64,000 nt of DNA from a bacterium (GTDB taxonomy: Bacteria; Armatimonadota; Abditibacteriia; Abditibacteriales; Abditibacteriaceae). The stretch spans positions 37,516 to 101,515 of the forward strand of contig SDZD01000018.1 in NCBI GenBank assembly GCA_004172935.1, in the 5' to 3' direction. Below, piece by piece: positions 18,706 through 27,461 of this stretch. The notes below the pieces were generated by a model. It saw nothing but the letters and a program-made list of their open reading frames with translations, was not told the origin of the DNA and made no database searches. The stretch's first letter is position 1. Each line of letters begins with the position of its first letter. A program made the translations under genes and the position numbers.

Positions 18706-18755
18706 GCAAAAAGTGCTGTCTATAGGCAAAATGTCCTATAGACAGCACTTTTTGC
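18706..18755. terminator. 21-bp perfect inverted repeat, probable terminator
   Basis: The arms 18706-18726 and 18735-18755 (GCAAAAAGTGCTGTCTATAGG and its complement) enclose eight bases. Runs of A and T at the outer ends make it look like a bidirectional intrinsic terminator. It lies upstream of the pseudopilin gene, so it would isolate that gene from transcription entering on the minus strand. Confidence 0.65.
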
Positions 18756-18768
18756 TCAATTCCCTCTT

Positions 18769-18822
18769 CTAAAACTTCAAGTTCCACGCTTCTATTTCCT
18801 CCTCGGTATGACCTGCTTCCCA
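18769..18822 (-). pseudogene. C-terminal remnant of a paralogue of the 39295-39729 gene
   Basis: The minus strand reads WEAGHTEEEIEAWNLKF-stop. The complete gene at 39295-39729 ends ISREEIDAWNLKV-stop. The shared tail is EEI(E/D)AWNLK followed by one residue and the stop. In both places a comM 3' fragment lies immediately upstream on the same strand, so this is a deleted copy of the same two-gene arrangement. Confidence 0.55.
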
Positions 18823-18912
18823 ACGTCATCTCAGATGAGTGGGAGGCTTGTTCTTAATGATGTCTCTGGCTTCGTGCGAGTTGAGATTTGCCGGAACACC
18901 CTTAACACCCTT

Positions 18913-19172
18913 TCATCCGAACAGTTTTCTATCAAACGCGCGGTAGTTAATGGCTTCCGCGACGTGGTGCACCTCGATTTTTTCTTCGCCTTCCAAATTC
19001 ACAATCGTTCGACTCACTTTCAGTATTCGATCATAGCCTCTTCCCGAAAGATTGAACTGAGCAATCGCCGCTTAGAGTAGCTCTTTCGTAGCTGCATCCA
19101 TATCGCAGTGTTCGCGCAGTTCTTTCGCTTTCATATGCCCATCCGCGCGAGTTGATTCTCTCTGTCATGTAC
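18913..19172 (-). pseudogene. comM 3' fragment, copy 2
   Basis: The minus strand reads KAKELREHCDMDAATKELL, then a TAA replacing a lysine codon, then AAIAQFNLSGRGYDRILK, VSRTIVNLEGEEKIEVHH and VAEAINYRAFDRKLFG-stop. This is the last ~85 codons of a ComM-type ATPase with one nonsense codon. The 5' side has a ~10-base deletion (after CATATG on the plus strand), and similarity fades by about 19172, so it is shorter than copies 1, 3 and 4. Confidence 0.85.
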
Positions 19173-19278
19173 TCCCCAATAAACTCCAAGCGCTAATTTC
19201 AAAATGACTCGTGGCGTTTCATTGAGCCGGAGCAGTGACAATACTTTCACACCTCAAGTTGCTAGAAGTTGCTAGCAA

Positions 19279-21384
19279 TCATCTCTTGGTCAGTCGCCAA
19301 ATTCTTGATTCTGCGGGAGCCAGGGAGATGTCCCAGCTTTGCTTCACCGATTCTGCACTGTGGCCCCATAAATCCTGAGCATGGTAGGTTGAGTTAGGTT
19401 TCAAACCGATGCGAGCTAAGTCCAACTTGATTTGCTTGCTCTGTTTGCCATCGAAATTGAAGGCTGCCACCCAATAGTCTCTCCCTTCACGGGCCACGAA
19501 AATATTCGTGGAATGGGAGCCAGTGTCCACTTCGACTGGGCGGAAAGCGTGGCCTTGTTTGGCGAGTGCGTTCACATCAGAATTGGTCAGAATTTTTAAT
19601 GCTCGTTGTTGGTTTTCTGGTTTGGTGAGGTCGTCGCTATCGAGAAGCATGGTTCCAGCAATCACCGCTGAGTTGAAGCGGGTGCGGGCCTCGGCTTCGG
19701 AAGCGGAAAGGACGATGTGATCGGGGTCGTTGAAGCGGTAAAGTGTGCGGTTAACCCACCAGCCATAGGTGAGTGAATTAAGCATATATTCCGAGTCGTT
19801 GAGTGAGCCAAACGCGTCACAGGAACCACGACGACCATGAGCGTAGTGGGAAGGAAAAAGCGGAGCAATCGAGAGGCTGATGAAGAAGGGGCGACCAATT
19901 TTTTGGGGATTTAGGGCATCAACGATTCGCTTCATACCTACGTTGTAGGCGGCAATACCTGTCGTTAGCTGAGGATCGTAGTGGACTCCTTCCAAAGCGC
20001 CCGCATTGATGAAATCTAGCTTGACGAAGTCGTATCCCCAATCGACGAATCGCTTCATCTGCCAATCGATGCGAGCCAGAGTTCCCGGATGAGAGGGGTC
20101 GAGTGGGTAGCCTCCATCCAATTTGGGCAGGGGTTTTCCTGAAGCGTCTTTGAGTGCGATATCGCCGAAGGTGTAGCGGGCGTTGGTGCCTTCAACCTTT
20201 TGATTGAAGTTGTCGCCCCAGTAGGTGAAAGGTGTCCAGTAAATGCCCGCCTTCTGACCGTTGGCGTGAATGTGACGCGCAGCCTCGATGAGTTGCGCGG
20301 TGGTCATGTTATCCCAGAAAGAATCGACATTAATATAGAGGGTGCCCTTGTTATCAAATCCTTTGGGTTGCAGCTGCGTTTTGAAGAAATCGCTGGCAGC
20401 AAGAAAACGCTCGTAGCTGACTTCCTTGCCATAAGCAGCCCAACTATTCCAGCCGAATGGGACTCCTCCCTGCCACGGAAGCGGTGGGGTGAGAGCGGCG
20501 TTCGCTGCCCCATAAGTTTCCAAGCCATCACGCCAATCGGAGAAGTAGCCGACAAACATCAGTGGCGAGGAGATGGTGGTTCCAGAGACGAAACCGTGCG
20601 GCTCGATATCGTGCGTGCCCTGCCCGCCCATTCCACCGAAGACGCGCAACTGTCCTACCCTCTTTGCGCTGTGCTCGCCCATCTCGATTCCGGTTTTCCA
20701 GATATCATGCGAAAGCGAACCGAGCACGAAACCGTGGCGACTAGAGTTATCGTAGATGGCAGTTACTTCGTGACTATTGGAGGAATAATCCGAGTTGTAG
20801 CGCACGAACATATCGTTGTCGAAAGGAACGAACAACGTGCGTGGTTTGTCGCCTGTGTCGAGGAATGCCCCTGCTTCTGTTGTGCGCGTTGAGTCGCAAA
20901 CCAGTGGCGCCAGATAGTTGGAGGCAATGGGAACCTTATCAACCACTTCAAGGCGGACGGAGCAAAACGGCTTGTTATCGTAAATGCGAAATTGCTGGCG
21001 CAGTTCAGGGAAACCGGGTTTACGATGATGCACCGTGATCTGTCGCCCTTTGCCGAAAGCGTCGTTGATGGGCACGATGTCGCGCGGCTCCGATTGATGA
21101 ATGGTATAGTCGGTCGCAGAAAGTTCGCGACCATCTTTCAGGCGAGCGCTACAGCTCGCCGTCCGAATTGAGGGGCCAGCGTTCCAGGCGTAGTTGCAGT
21201 TTCCTGTTGCCAGATTGCACTCGACACGCAAAGCCGGGGCGGTAATGCGCAGATTGCCCGCTTCGCGTTTCACCTGTACAGCGTGGGCATCTGTGGGAAT
21301 GACGTTTAACAGGAGCATGAACACAAATAGCGAAGGGATTATTTTTGGGGCGCGCTGAAAATGTTCTCGAAGTGAGGTGAGCAT
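19279..21384 (-). CDS. Secreted alpha-galactosidase-like glycoside hydrolase (GH27/GH36 superfamily)
   Basis: 701 residues. The signal peptide ends near VIPTDAHA-V. An N-terminal beta-sandwich (~30-290) leads to a TIM barrel starting PFGWNSWAAYG. The barrel has KAGIYWTPFTYWGD and the clan GH-D nucleophile motif DWGYDFVKLDFINAG (Asp near residue 459). The acid/base Asp is probably in NDSEYML or GSCDAFGSLND. A C-terminal beta domain follows (DYWVAAFNFDGKQSK, WDISLAPAESRIWRLTKR). It should cleave terminal alpha-galactosides or related sugars outside the cytoplasm. It starts 14 bases after the GH95 gene and is surely cotranscribed with it, suggesting degradation of a fucose- and galactose-containing glycan. 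Confidence 0.8.
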   Translation of the reverse strand: MLTSLREHFQRAPKIIPSLFVFMLLLNVIPTDAHAVQVKREAGNLRITAPALRVECNLATGNCNYAWNAGPSIRTASCSARLKDGRELSATDYTIHQSEPRDIVPINDAFGKGRQITVHHRKPGFPELRQQFRIYDNKPFCSVRLEVVDKVPIASNYLAPLVCDSTRTTEAGAFLDTGDKPRTLFVPFDNDMFVRYNSDYSSNSHEVTAIYDNSSRHGFVLGSLSHDIWKTGIEMGEHSAKRVGQLRVFGGMGGQGTHDIEPHGFVSGTTISSPLMFVGYFSDWRDGLETYGAANAALTPPLPWQGGVPFGWNSWAAYGKEVSYERFLAASDFFKTQLQPKGFDNKGTLYINVDSFWDNMTTAQLIEAARHIHANGQKAGIYWTPFTYWGDNFNQKVEGTNARYTFGDIALKDASGKPLPKLDGGYPLDPSHPGTLARIDWQMKRFVDWGYDFVKLDFINAGALEGVHYDPQLTTGIAAYNVGMKRIVDALNPQKIGRPFFISLSIAPLFPSHYAHGRRGSCDAFGSLNDSEYMLNSLTYGWWVNRTLYRFNDPDHIVLSASEAEARTRFNSAVIAGTMLLDSDDLTKPENQQRALKILTNSDVNALAKQGHAFRPVEVDTGSHSTNIFVAREGRDYWVAAFNFDGKQSKQIKLDLARIGLKPNSTYHAQDLWGHSAESVKQSWDISLAPAESRIWRLTKR

Positions 21385-21398
21385 AATTTCGAGCTGTT

Positions 21399-24080
21399 TT
21401 AAAGCGCGTTCAGGCTTGCCCCCACGCGAATTGGTTTTCCGGCTTTAAGGTGTAAAATGGCGACCTTGGCGCCATTGCGCACTTTAACGGGAGTATCGTG
21501 GTCGCTTTTGAGAGTAGCTGCCGTGAGGTGGCCGTTTTGCCATGCGGCATCGACGGTGATACCTCCACGCGCACGAAGACCTGCGAAGTTGCCGCTTGCC
21601 CATGCTGTGGGTAGGGCTGGCAACAGGTTGATTTCATCCTCGTGACTTTGCAGTAGCATCTCGGCTATTGCAGCGGTGATGCCGAAGGAGCCATCTATCT
21701 GGACGATGTGCCCATCGAGGTTGCCTAACATATTGGGCGCCGATAGCCCTGCGAATCGGCGCAACAGAGTTTGCGCCTGGTCGCCGTCGTGAAGCCTCGC
21801 GTAAGTGGCAGCGCGCCATACGCTGGCCCACTCGTTGACATCGCCGCCGGGAGCGTTGGTGCGGGCATCGAGTGATACCTTGGCAGCTGTAGCGAACTGC
21901 GGTGTTTTGGCGATGCTGACCTGCTTACCGGGGAAGACGGCGAAGAGATGGGAGGTGTGGCGGTGCTGGTCTTTGGGGTCGTCACGGTCTTCCATCCACT
22001 CTTGCAATTGCCCCCAGTTGCCGATTTTAGGACCGACCAATTTATCGCGCATCGCGGTGATTTTGCGCGCATAGTCGGCGTCTGTATCGAGTTCTTTGGC
22101 AGCCTGTACCGTGTTATTGAACAAGTCCCACACGATCTGCTGGTTGTAAGAAACGCCATCTTCGTCGGGGCCGTGTTCGGGCGACCAGCCATGAGGGACG
22201 ACCAAACGGCCATCGGGCAAGGTCTTGAGATGGTCTTCCCAGAATTCGCAGGTCTCTTTGAGAATGGGGTACGCGGTTTCACGGAGGTATTTTTTGTCTA
22301 CCGTAAAGGCGTAGTGTTCCCACAGGTGCTGGCAGTACCAGGCGTTGGCGGTTTTATCCCATCGCCAGCCCATGCCACCATGAATGTTGTGTGAAGTGCG
22401 CACAGCGAAACCGCGCGTCGTCATCTCGCCAGAGGGAGTTTTCCACTCATCCGAAGTGGCGGTTTCCTTACGCCACGCCGGAATCTGGCTTTTGATCATA
22501 TCGAACAGGGGCGTATGATACTCGCTGAGATTGGTGACTTCAGCGGGCCAGTAGTTCATCTGAATGTTGATGTTGGTGTGGTAATCGCTGAACCAGGGCG
22601 GGTTGTTCGAGTCGTTCCATAAGCCCTGCAAATTGGCCGGAACACCACCGGGACGGGAGCAGGAGATGAGCAGATAGCGCCCGTACTGGAACTGGATTTC
22701 TTGGAAATCGGGGTCGCCTCCCTCGTCGGCCTGGCGCTTGAGGCGCTCGTTGGTAGGCAAGGATGCGCGCTCGGCGGACGATGTTCCCAAATCGAGAGTG
22801 ACGCGGTTCATGACTTTACGGAACTGCGACTCATGAGCGGCTTTGAGGGCATAGAAAGACTGTTTGGCGGCGCTGTTTAGTTGGGCAGTGACTCGTGGCT
22901 CTGGATTAGGGCCACAGTAGTTCCTGGCGTAGTCGAAAACGTAGTTCGTGCCCGCGCCGATGAGAATCAGGGCTTCGTTGCAGCCGCGCAGCTGCACTTT
23001 GCCCTCGACAACCGAGGTCGTTCCCCCTTGAGGGATGATGCAGCTTTGCGTGGTGTATTGAAGCCCATTCTTGAACTGTCCCTTGAAGGAGAGGTTAGTG
23101 CCTTGTGCGTTGGTTGTTTCGTTGTGGGCGCCTTTGAGTTCGATGGTGCCATTGAGGGCGCCGGGTTTGTTGGCGCTCCAGCGCACGGCGATGATATCGG
23201 CTGGCTGGCTGGCGAAGGTTTCGCGGCGAAAGCGCACGCCATCGCGGTTATATTCGGTTGTGGCGGTGGCAGTGGAGAGGTTGAGTTCGCGGCGGAAGCC
23301 TTCGGGTATGGGGACCGAGCCTGCGCCATCGGCGGGAACGGGGGCGACTCCCTGGAGCGCGATTTCGGCGACCTGAAAATGCGTCACACCGGCTTTAGGC
23401 TGGAAGGTGAATCGGTAAAAGCGGAAGGCCGTTGTGTTCGCGAAGGTGTACCTGTGCGTGTCGCCGCGTTTGGCGAGGGGCGGTTGGCCTTCGTGCTTGT
23501 CGAGCGAAGCCCATGTTTGCCCGTCCATCGAACCAGCCAGTTCCCATGTGCCGGGGTCGCGTTCGGGGACATCTTCTGCCGAGGTGAACGAGTACCACGT
23601 CGCGGGGTCACTTCCGACGGGCATTTCGACTTGCCACGTTACGGGTTTGCCGCCAGTCTCGATACACCACTTGGTGTCGAGGTTGCCATCGTTCGCGTAG
23701 TTAACAGCCTGATTCGCGAAGTAGGGCTTTTGCCCGCTGGGAGATGAGATGTTGGGCGCCTTGATGGGATCAGTTGTGGTGGGAACCGATGTCGTGGGTT
23801 GCAGCAGCAGTTCGCCCAGCATTTGATACGAACCCATCGTGCCGTAGTCGCCGGAAGTGTTTTCGTCCCCCGTCCACAGACTGCTATCGTTGAGGACGAT
23901 ACGCTCGGTCTCACCGCCGTAGATGAGCGCGCCGATGCGCCCGTTGCCTATTGGCAGAGCTTCGCCCATGCCGACTTTAGCTGGGGTGTTGTACCAGAGG
24001 ACGGAATACGGTTGGGCCATGGAGCAACTGGCGAGCGCGAAAGTCGCAACGGCTGGTAATAGTTTCTTGCGTGTGGTCAT
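21399..24080 (-). CDS. Secreted GH95 alpha-L-fucosidase/galactosidase with an inserted discoidin-like domain
   Basis: 893 residues with a signal peptide (LLPAVATFALASCSMAQ). The GH95 N-terminal domain begins LWYNTPAKVGMGEALPIGNGRIGALIYGG. The catalytic barrel has NLQGLWNDSNNPPWFSDYH, NINIQMNYWPAEVTNLSEY and DGSFGITAAIAEMLLQSH. Between the first beta strands and the rest, residues ~115-245 form an F5/8 type C-like domain (FANQAVNYANDGNLDTKWC, TWELAGSMDGQTW, FRFYRFTFQPKAGVTHFQVAEI), an internal carbohydrate-binding insert. GH95 enzymes hydrolyse alpha-1,2-L-fucosides, and some prefer L-galactosides. It is first in a two-gene operon with the alpha-galactosidase, downstream of a pseudopilin gene and a LacI regulator. 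Confidence 0.9.
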   Translation of the reverse strand: MTTRKKLLPAVATFALASCSMAQPYSVLWYNTPAKVGMGEALPIGNGRIGALIYGGETERIVLNDSSLWTGDENTSGDYGTMGSYQMLGELLLQPTTSVPTTTDPIKAPNISSPSGQKPYFANQAVNYANDGNLDTKWCIETGGKPVTWQVEMPVGSDPATWYSFTSAEDVPERDPGTWELAGSMDGQTWASLDKHEGQPPLAKRGDTHRYTFANTTAFRFYRFTFQPKAGVTHFQVAEIALQGVAPVPADGAGSVPIPEGFRRELNLSTATATTEYNRDGVRFRRETFASQPADIIAVRWSANKPGALNGTIELKGAHNETTNAQGTNLSFKGQFKNGLQYTTQSCIIPQGGTTSVVEGKVQLRGCNEALILIGAGTNYVFDYARNYCGPNPEPRVTAQLNSAAKQSFYALKAAHESQFRKVMNRVTLDLGTSSAERASLPTNERLKRQADEGGDPDFQEIQFQYGRYLLISCSRPGGVPANLQGLWNDSNNPPWFSDYHTNINIQMNYWPAEVTNLSEYHTPLFDMIKSQIPAWRKETATSDEWKTPSGEMTTRGFAVRTSHNIHGGMGWRWDKTANAWYCQHLWEHYAFTVDKKYLRETAYPILKETCEFWEDHLKTLPDGRLVVPHGWSPEHGPDEDGVSYNQQIVWDLFNNTVQAAKELDTDADYARKITAMRDKLVGPKIGNWGQLQEWMEDRDDPKDQHRHTSHLFAVFPGKQVSIAKTPQFATAAKVSLDARTNAPGGDVNEWASVWRAATYARLHDGDQAQTLLRRFAGLSAPNMLGNLDGHIVQIDGSFGITAAIAEMLLQSHEDEINLLPALPTAWASGNFAGLRARGGITVDAAWQNGHLTAATLKSDHDTPVKVRNGAKVAILHLKAGKPIRVGASLNAL

Positions 24081-24187
24081 TAACGATAACGGATTCGGAG
24101 TCAGGATGTTGTTTGATGGAAAGGCAGTGCGGGAGTTATGATGGTTGCGAATTTAATACGTTAGTGGCATTGCTGGTGCCCCCCTAG

Positions 24188-24208
24188 CCCCTCCTTTGAA
24201 AGGAGGGG
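24188..24208. repeat. Short palindromic hairpin CCCCTCCTTT/AAAGGAGGGG
   Basis: Two exact 10-base arms surround a single G, inside a C-rich stretch (CCCCTAGCCCCTCC). Palindromes of this shape are dispersed in many environmental genomes. Here it lies between GH95 and the pseudopilin gene and could attenuate readthrough. No other copy was noticed in the window. Confidence 0.6.
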
Positions 24209-24321
24209 AACACTGCAGGGGCGCTACACGCGCTGGACTGACGGGCTAAGTTGGCAAATCTCGTATATCGCACTGCCTTGGAGTGGTGTAAAAATAAATT
24301 GTCAGTACGCGAGAGTTGCGT

Positions 24322-25083
24322 TTATTCGGGGTCGGCGCCTCGTGTGAAGTAGGTGGCTTTGCCCGCGTTAGCACCTGTACCGGGCTTAAGCAGGGCGTTC
24401 AATTTCATGGCCTTGACGTGGCCATCGCACCAGAGGACATTGATCGTCTCCAGGTGGCGTTCGATGCCGCCGCCTTCCAGAGTGCGTGGGCTGGTGTTAT
24501 TGATGGTGATGACATTGAGGTCGGCCCACACGTTGGCCTGCTGGAATCCATTGGCATCGAGAGCAAAAACGCAGGTGGAAACCGAATCGATGGAGGCCAT
24601 CGCCACGGGCTTTCCGGTCTGGCTAATCGAGGGGCCGTTAGGGTTACCGGAACCCTCGCCCCAGCCCACCATGTTTACGCCGTAGCTACTGTACTGGTAG
24701 GGGCTGAGATAGTCGGCTGGGTCGAAACTTCTGGAGTCGCTGGGGCATTTGAAGATTTGATAGCTCTTGGTATAAGCCTGAACCATGTCCATCCAGTCGG
24801 TGGGGCTACTCGTCGAACTCCAGCCATAGCTATTGAGCGGCATTATCTCGTCGTAATCCTGCGTGTACTGCATGAGACCAAGGCCAATCTGCTTGAGGTT
24901 GGATTGACAGGACGAGCGGCGCGCGTTTTCACGGGCACGAGCGAAGACGGGAAACAGAATCGCGGCCAGAATCGCGATGATGGCGATAACAACGAGCAAT
25001 TCGATGAGGGTAAATGCAGCGCGCGCATAAGCGATGGCCTGTACAGAGAGGGCCGACTTTGAACAAGTGGTTCGAGTTTTCAT
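24322..25083 (-). CDS. DUF1559-type pseudopilin-like protein
   Basis: 253 residues from the ATG at 25083; a longer frame to 25167 has no leader logic. After a basic stretch comes [20 protein letters not shown], then [20 protein letters not shown] and [17 protein letters not shown]. The C-terminal H-x9-DG-type motif appears as [18 protein letters not shown]. It is a paralogue of the gene at 17949-18650, with a nearly identical first 60 residues and a diverged body. It lies between the LacI regulator and the glycosidase operon on the same strand, so it may be expressed with sugar-degrading genes. The function of these pseudopilins is not established. Confidence 0.9.
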   Translation of the reverse strand: MKTRTTCSKSALSVQAIAYARAAFTLIELLVVIAIIAILAAILFPVFARARENARRSSCQSNLKQIGLGLMQYTQDYDEIMPLNSYGWSSTSSPTDWMDMVQAYTKSYQIFKCPSDSRSFDPADYLSPYQYSSYGVNMVGWGEGSGNPNGPSISQTGKPVAMASIDSVSTCVFALDANGFQQANVWADLNVITINNTSPRTLEGGGIERHLETINVLWCDGHVKAMKLNALLKPGTGANAGKATYFTRGADPE

Positions 25084-25206
25084 GTGAACGTCTTTAAAAC
25101 AAAAGATTCTCTTAAACAAAATTGAAATGTGTTTGTTTTCTGATTTGTCTGTCAGACCTTGAGCCACATTCCAATCAGGTTGCGTATCTGATTCCGTTCG
25201 CCCGCT

Positions 25207-26229
25207 TCAGGGATTGTCGCGCTTCGATGAAGCACGAACTTCCAGGGAGGTTTCCAGTTGGATTTGGCGCGACGGTAGGCTGGGATTTTCTATGCGCTCG
25301 ACTAACATCTCCCAGGCCAATGCACACATTTTTTCGACCGGGATAACAACGCTGCTAATGGGGCAACTAAACAGCCGCGCGTTTTCCAGCCCGTCGAAAC
25401 CGACCAATAACGTATCGTTGGGCACTTGAATGCCCATTTCTTGCATAGCCAAGTAGCACCCGATAGCAAATTCATCATTGGGACAAAAAATCCCATCGGG
25501 GCAACCATGACTTTGAATGTATGCTTTGAGGCCCTCGTATCCACAGATGCGAGTTCCTCCCTCGGTGACTACGTGTTCGGGTTGCTTACCTGCTGCCGAC
25601 ATTAACTCGCGGTAAGCGCGGGCACGTATATCTTCTTCATAGATGTACTGTTGACCAACAAAGGCGATGCGGTGGCATCCCGACTCCAACAGGTGTTTGA
25701 TGGCTTGTTGAGCACCACTATAGAGATCGATTAATACATAGTCGATGTTGGTGTAGTGCTCAAGGCTCGCCATGTGGCTTTGTTGCACATGGACAATGGG
25801 ACAGCCTCTTTTCACCAGCGATTGCAGGTAGTTAACAGACGAATCTGCAATGTAGGAGCAGATGATACCATCGACAGGCCAATTCATTAACTGCGGCTTT
25901 TTCAGGGGCTCTGCCGTTGGTTCTGGAATTATTTCGGTGATGAGTTGGTAGTGGTACTGAGTGCTGGGAGCCTGCAAGCAGTGGTATAAGTAACCCAGAT
26001 ACGGCGAGTAGTTCCCAGTGAAGGGAACGCAAAGAGCGATGGTGTTGGTTCGCCCGGTTTGGAGCGCCCGTGCCAGCATGTTGGGACGATAGCCCAACTC
26101 GTTGGCGGTGTCGAATACACGCTGGCGGGTCTGGTCGGAATAGCCAGTGCCCTTTCCATTCAGGATGCGAGAAACCGATCCGATATTCAGATTCGCACGC
26201 TTGGCAACGTCCTCAAGGGTAACGCTCAT
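25207..26229 (-). CDS. LacI-family transcription regulator
   Basis: 340 residues. The N-terminal helix-turn-helix and hinge read VTLEDVAKRANLNIGSVSRILNGKG, SDQTRQRVFDTANELGYRPNMLARAL, a textbook LacI/PurR opening. The periplasmic-binding-like ligand domain follows (NTIALCVPFTGNYSPYLGYL, HRIAFVGQQYIYEED, GIFCPNDEFAIGCYLAMQEMG, DTLLVGFDGLENARLF). It probably senses a sugar or glycan fragment and represses the downstream pseudopilin/GH95/alpha-galactosidase genes on the same strand. Two operator-like palindromes lie directly upstream of its start, indicating autoregulation. Confidence 0.9.
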   Translation of the reverse strand: MSVTLEDVAKRANLNIGSVSRILNGKGTGYSDQTRQRVFDTANELGYRPNMLARALQTGRTNTIALCVPFTGNYSPYLGYLYHCLQAPSTQYHYQLITEIIPEPTAEPLKKPQLMNWPVDGIICSYIADSSVNYLQSLVKRGCPIVHVQQSHMASLEHYTNIDYVLIDLYSGAQQAIKHLLESGCHRIAFVGQQYIYEEDIRARAYRELMSAAGKQPEHVVTEGGTRICGYEGLKAYIQSHGCPDGIFCPNDEFAIGCYLAMQEMGIQVPNDTLLVGFDGLENARLFSCPISSVVIPVEKMCALAWEMLVERIENPSLPSRQIQLETSLEVRASSKRDNP

Positions 26230-26255
26230 GTCGTCGCATTCAAAAATATAGGACT

Positions 26256-26281
26256 ACAAACGCTTGTTGCAAACGTTTGCA
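26256..26281. promoter_or_regulatory. Tandem LacI-type operators upstream of the lacI-like gene
   Basis: TGCAAACGTTTGCA (26268-26281) is a perfect 14-bp palindrome with the central CG typical of LacI-family sites. Just before it, ACAAACGCTTGT (26256-26267) is a one-mismatch palindrome of the same type. They lie 27-52 bases before the regulator's start codon, which fits autorepression. Confidence 0.65.
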
Positions 26282-26391
26282 TAAGACGATTATACCCAAA
26301 ACGCGCCGTTTGCAACAGGGAGAAATTAAAAAAAGTTTGAGAATGTGTTACGCGGGTATTTCTGGCGTGTTGGGAACGACGCACCGCCGGG

Positions 26392-27288
26392 TCAGAGGGA
26401 ACTTAAGCCGAATTGGGCTTGATAATCGAGGAACGATTGGAGAACTGGAGAGATATTTGAGGCATTCCACACCATCACGTGTTCGTAGGGCGGAAAATCG
26501 TCGGTTAAGGGCAGAAATACTAATCCAGTCGAGGGGAGCAGACTCACAGATTTAGGAAAGATGGAAATTCCAACTCCAGCCGCAACGAGAGTCAAGACGC
26601 CCTGAGCGCGTGCTGTGGTTTGGACAACATTGGGCAGATAGCCAGCCTGACTAAAAAGCCGGATGATGGTATCGTTCATGGAAGGCGACATGGCGCTTTG
26701 AACGAAAACGAAGTTCTGAGAGCGAAGATGCGACAGCGAAAGGGCCTTCTGACTGGCGAGTTCATGGCCTTTATGGAGGCACACATACCAGGGGTCGGTG
26801 CGCACTATGCGCGACTCTAAACCTGACCCAAAACGCCCTGGGGCCAGTCCAGGAAAAGCGACATCAATCTTTTTCTCGGCGAGTGCTTCCGTCTGGGCTG
26901 ATGGCACCATTTCGATGATGGTGACCTGAACATCGGGGTATAGATGGCGGTATTGGAGCAGCAAAGGCGGCACGAAATCGTAGAATAGCGCGCTGAGGAA
27001 GCCAATGCGCAGTTCTCCGGTTTGACCCGCCTGAGCGCGTTTGGCTGCCACGCTCGCGTACTCAATCAATTCCATAACGGGCTGGATATGCTGGCGAAAG
27101 GCGATTCCGGCGGGAGTAAGTGATACGGAGTGATGGCTGCGAACAAAGAGCTGAACGCCCAACTGCGTTTCCAGCTGTTTGATTTGCTTGCTGAGGGGCG
27201 GTTGAGAGAGCCGCAACCGCTTGGCGGCGCGCGAGAAGTTCAGTTCTTCCGCGACCGCCAAAAAACATTCTATTTGACGCAATTGCAT
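26392..27288 (-). CDS. LysR-family transcription regulator
   Basis: 298 residues. The winged helix reads RQIECFLAVAEELNFSRAAKRL, LSQPPLSKQIKQLETQLG and VRSHHSVSLTPAG. The effector domain follows (GELRIGFLSALFYDFVPPLL, IDVAFPGL, AAGVGISIFPKSVSLL), typical of the BenM/CatM-like branch. The gene is divergent from the pyruvate dehydrogenase operon with 173 bases between the start codons, the usual arrangement for a LysR protein that controls its neighbour. The intergenic segment is AT-rich and would hold both promoters. Its effector is unknown; pyruvate or a related acid is only a guess from context. Confidence 0.9.
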   Translation of the reverse strand: MQLRQIECFLAVAEELNFSRAAKRLRLSQPPLSKQIKQLETQLGVQLFVRSHHSVSLTPAGIAFRQHIQPVMELIEYASVAAKRAQAGQTGELRIGFLSALFYDFVPPLLLQYRHLYPDVQVTIIEMVPSAQTEALAEKKIDVAFPGLAPGRFGSGLESRIVRTDPWYVCLHKGHELASQKALSLSHLRSQNFVFVQSAMSPSMNDTIIRLFSQAGYLPNVVQTTARAQGVLTLVAAGVGISIFPKSVSLLPSTGLVFLPLTDDFPPYEHVMVWNASNISPVLQSFLDYQAQFGLSSL

Positions 27289-27461
27289 AAGGCTCTTGTC
27301 GAACGATTCCTTTTAAGAATAACCAGACTTCAAAGAAAGTATTTCCATTGTGTTAATTGGCGCCCTAAACCTTTAAATACAACGCGCCCCTTCCTCTTGA
27401 ATCGATATATGCTGCGAATCTAGCCAGAGCAGAAGAAACGGGAAAATTGCGCGCTTTCACC

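Noticed and set aside
22881..23747. 288-codon plus-strand open frame
   Set aside because: It is antisense to the intact GH95 gene, Gly/Val/Ala-rich as expected for a GC-rich shadow frame, and has no motif.
24316..25062. 248-codon plus-strand open frame
   Set aside because: Antisense to the DUF1559 pseudopilin gene, which has an unmistakable leader.
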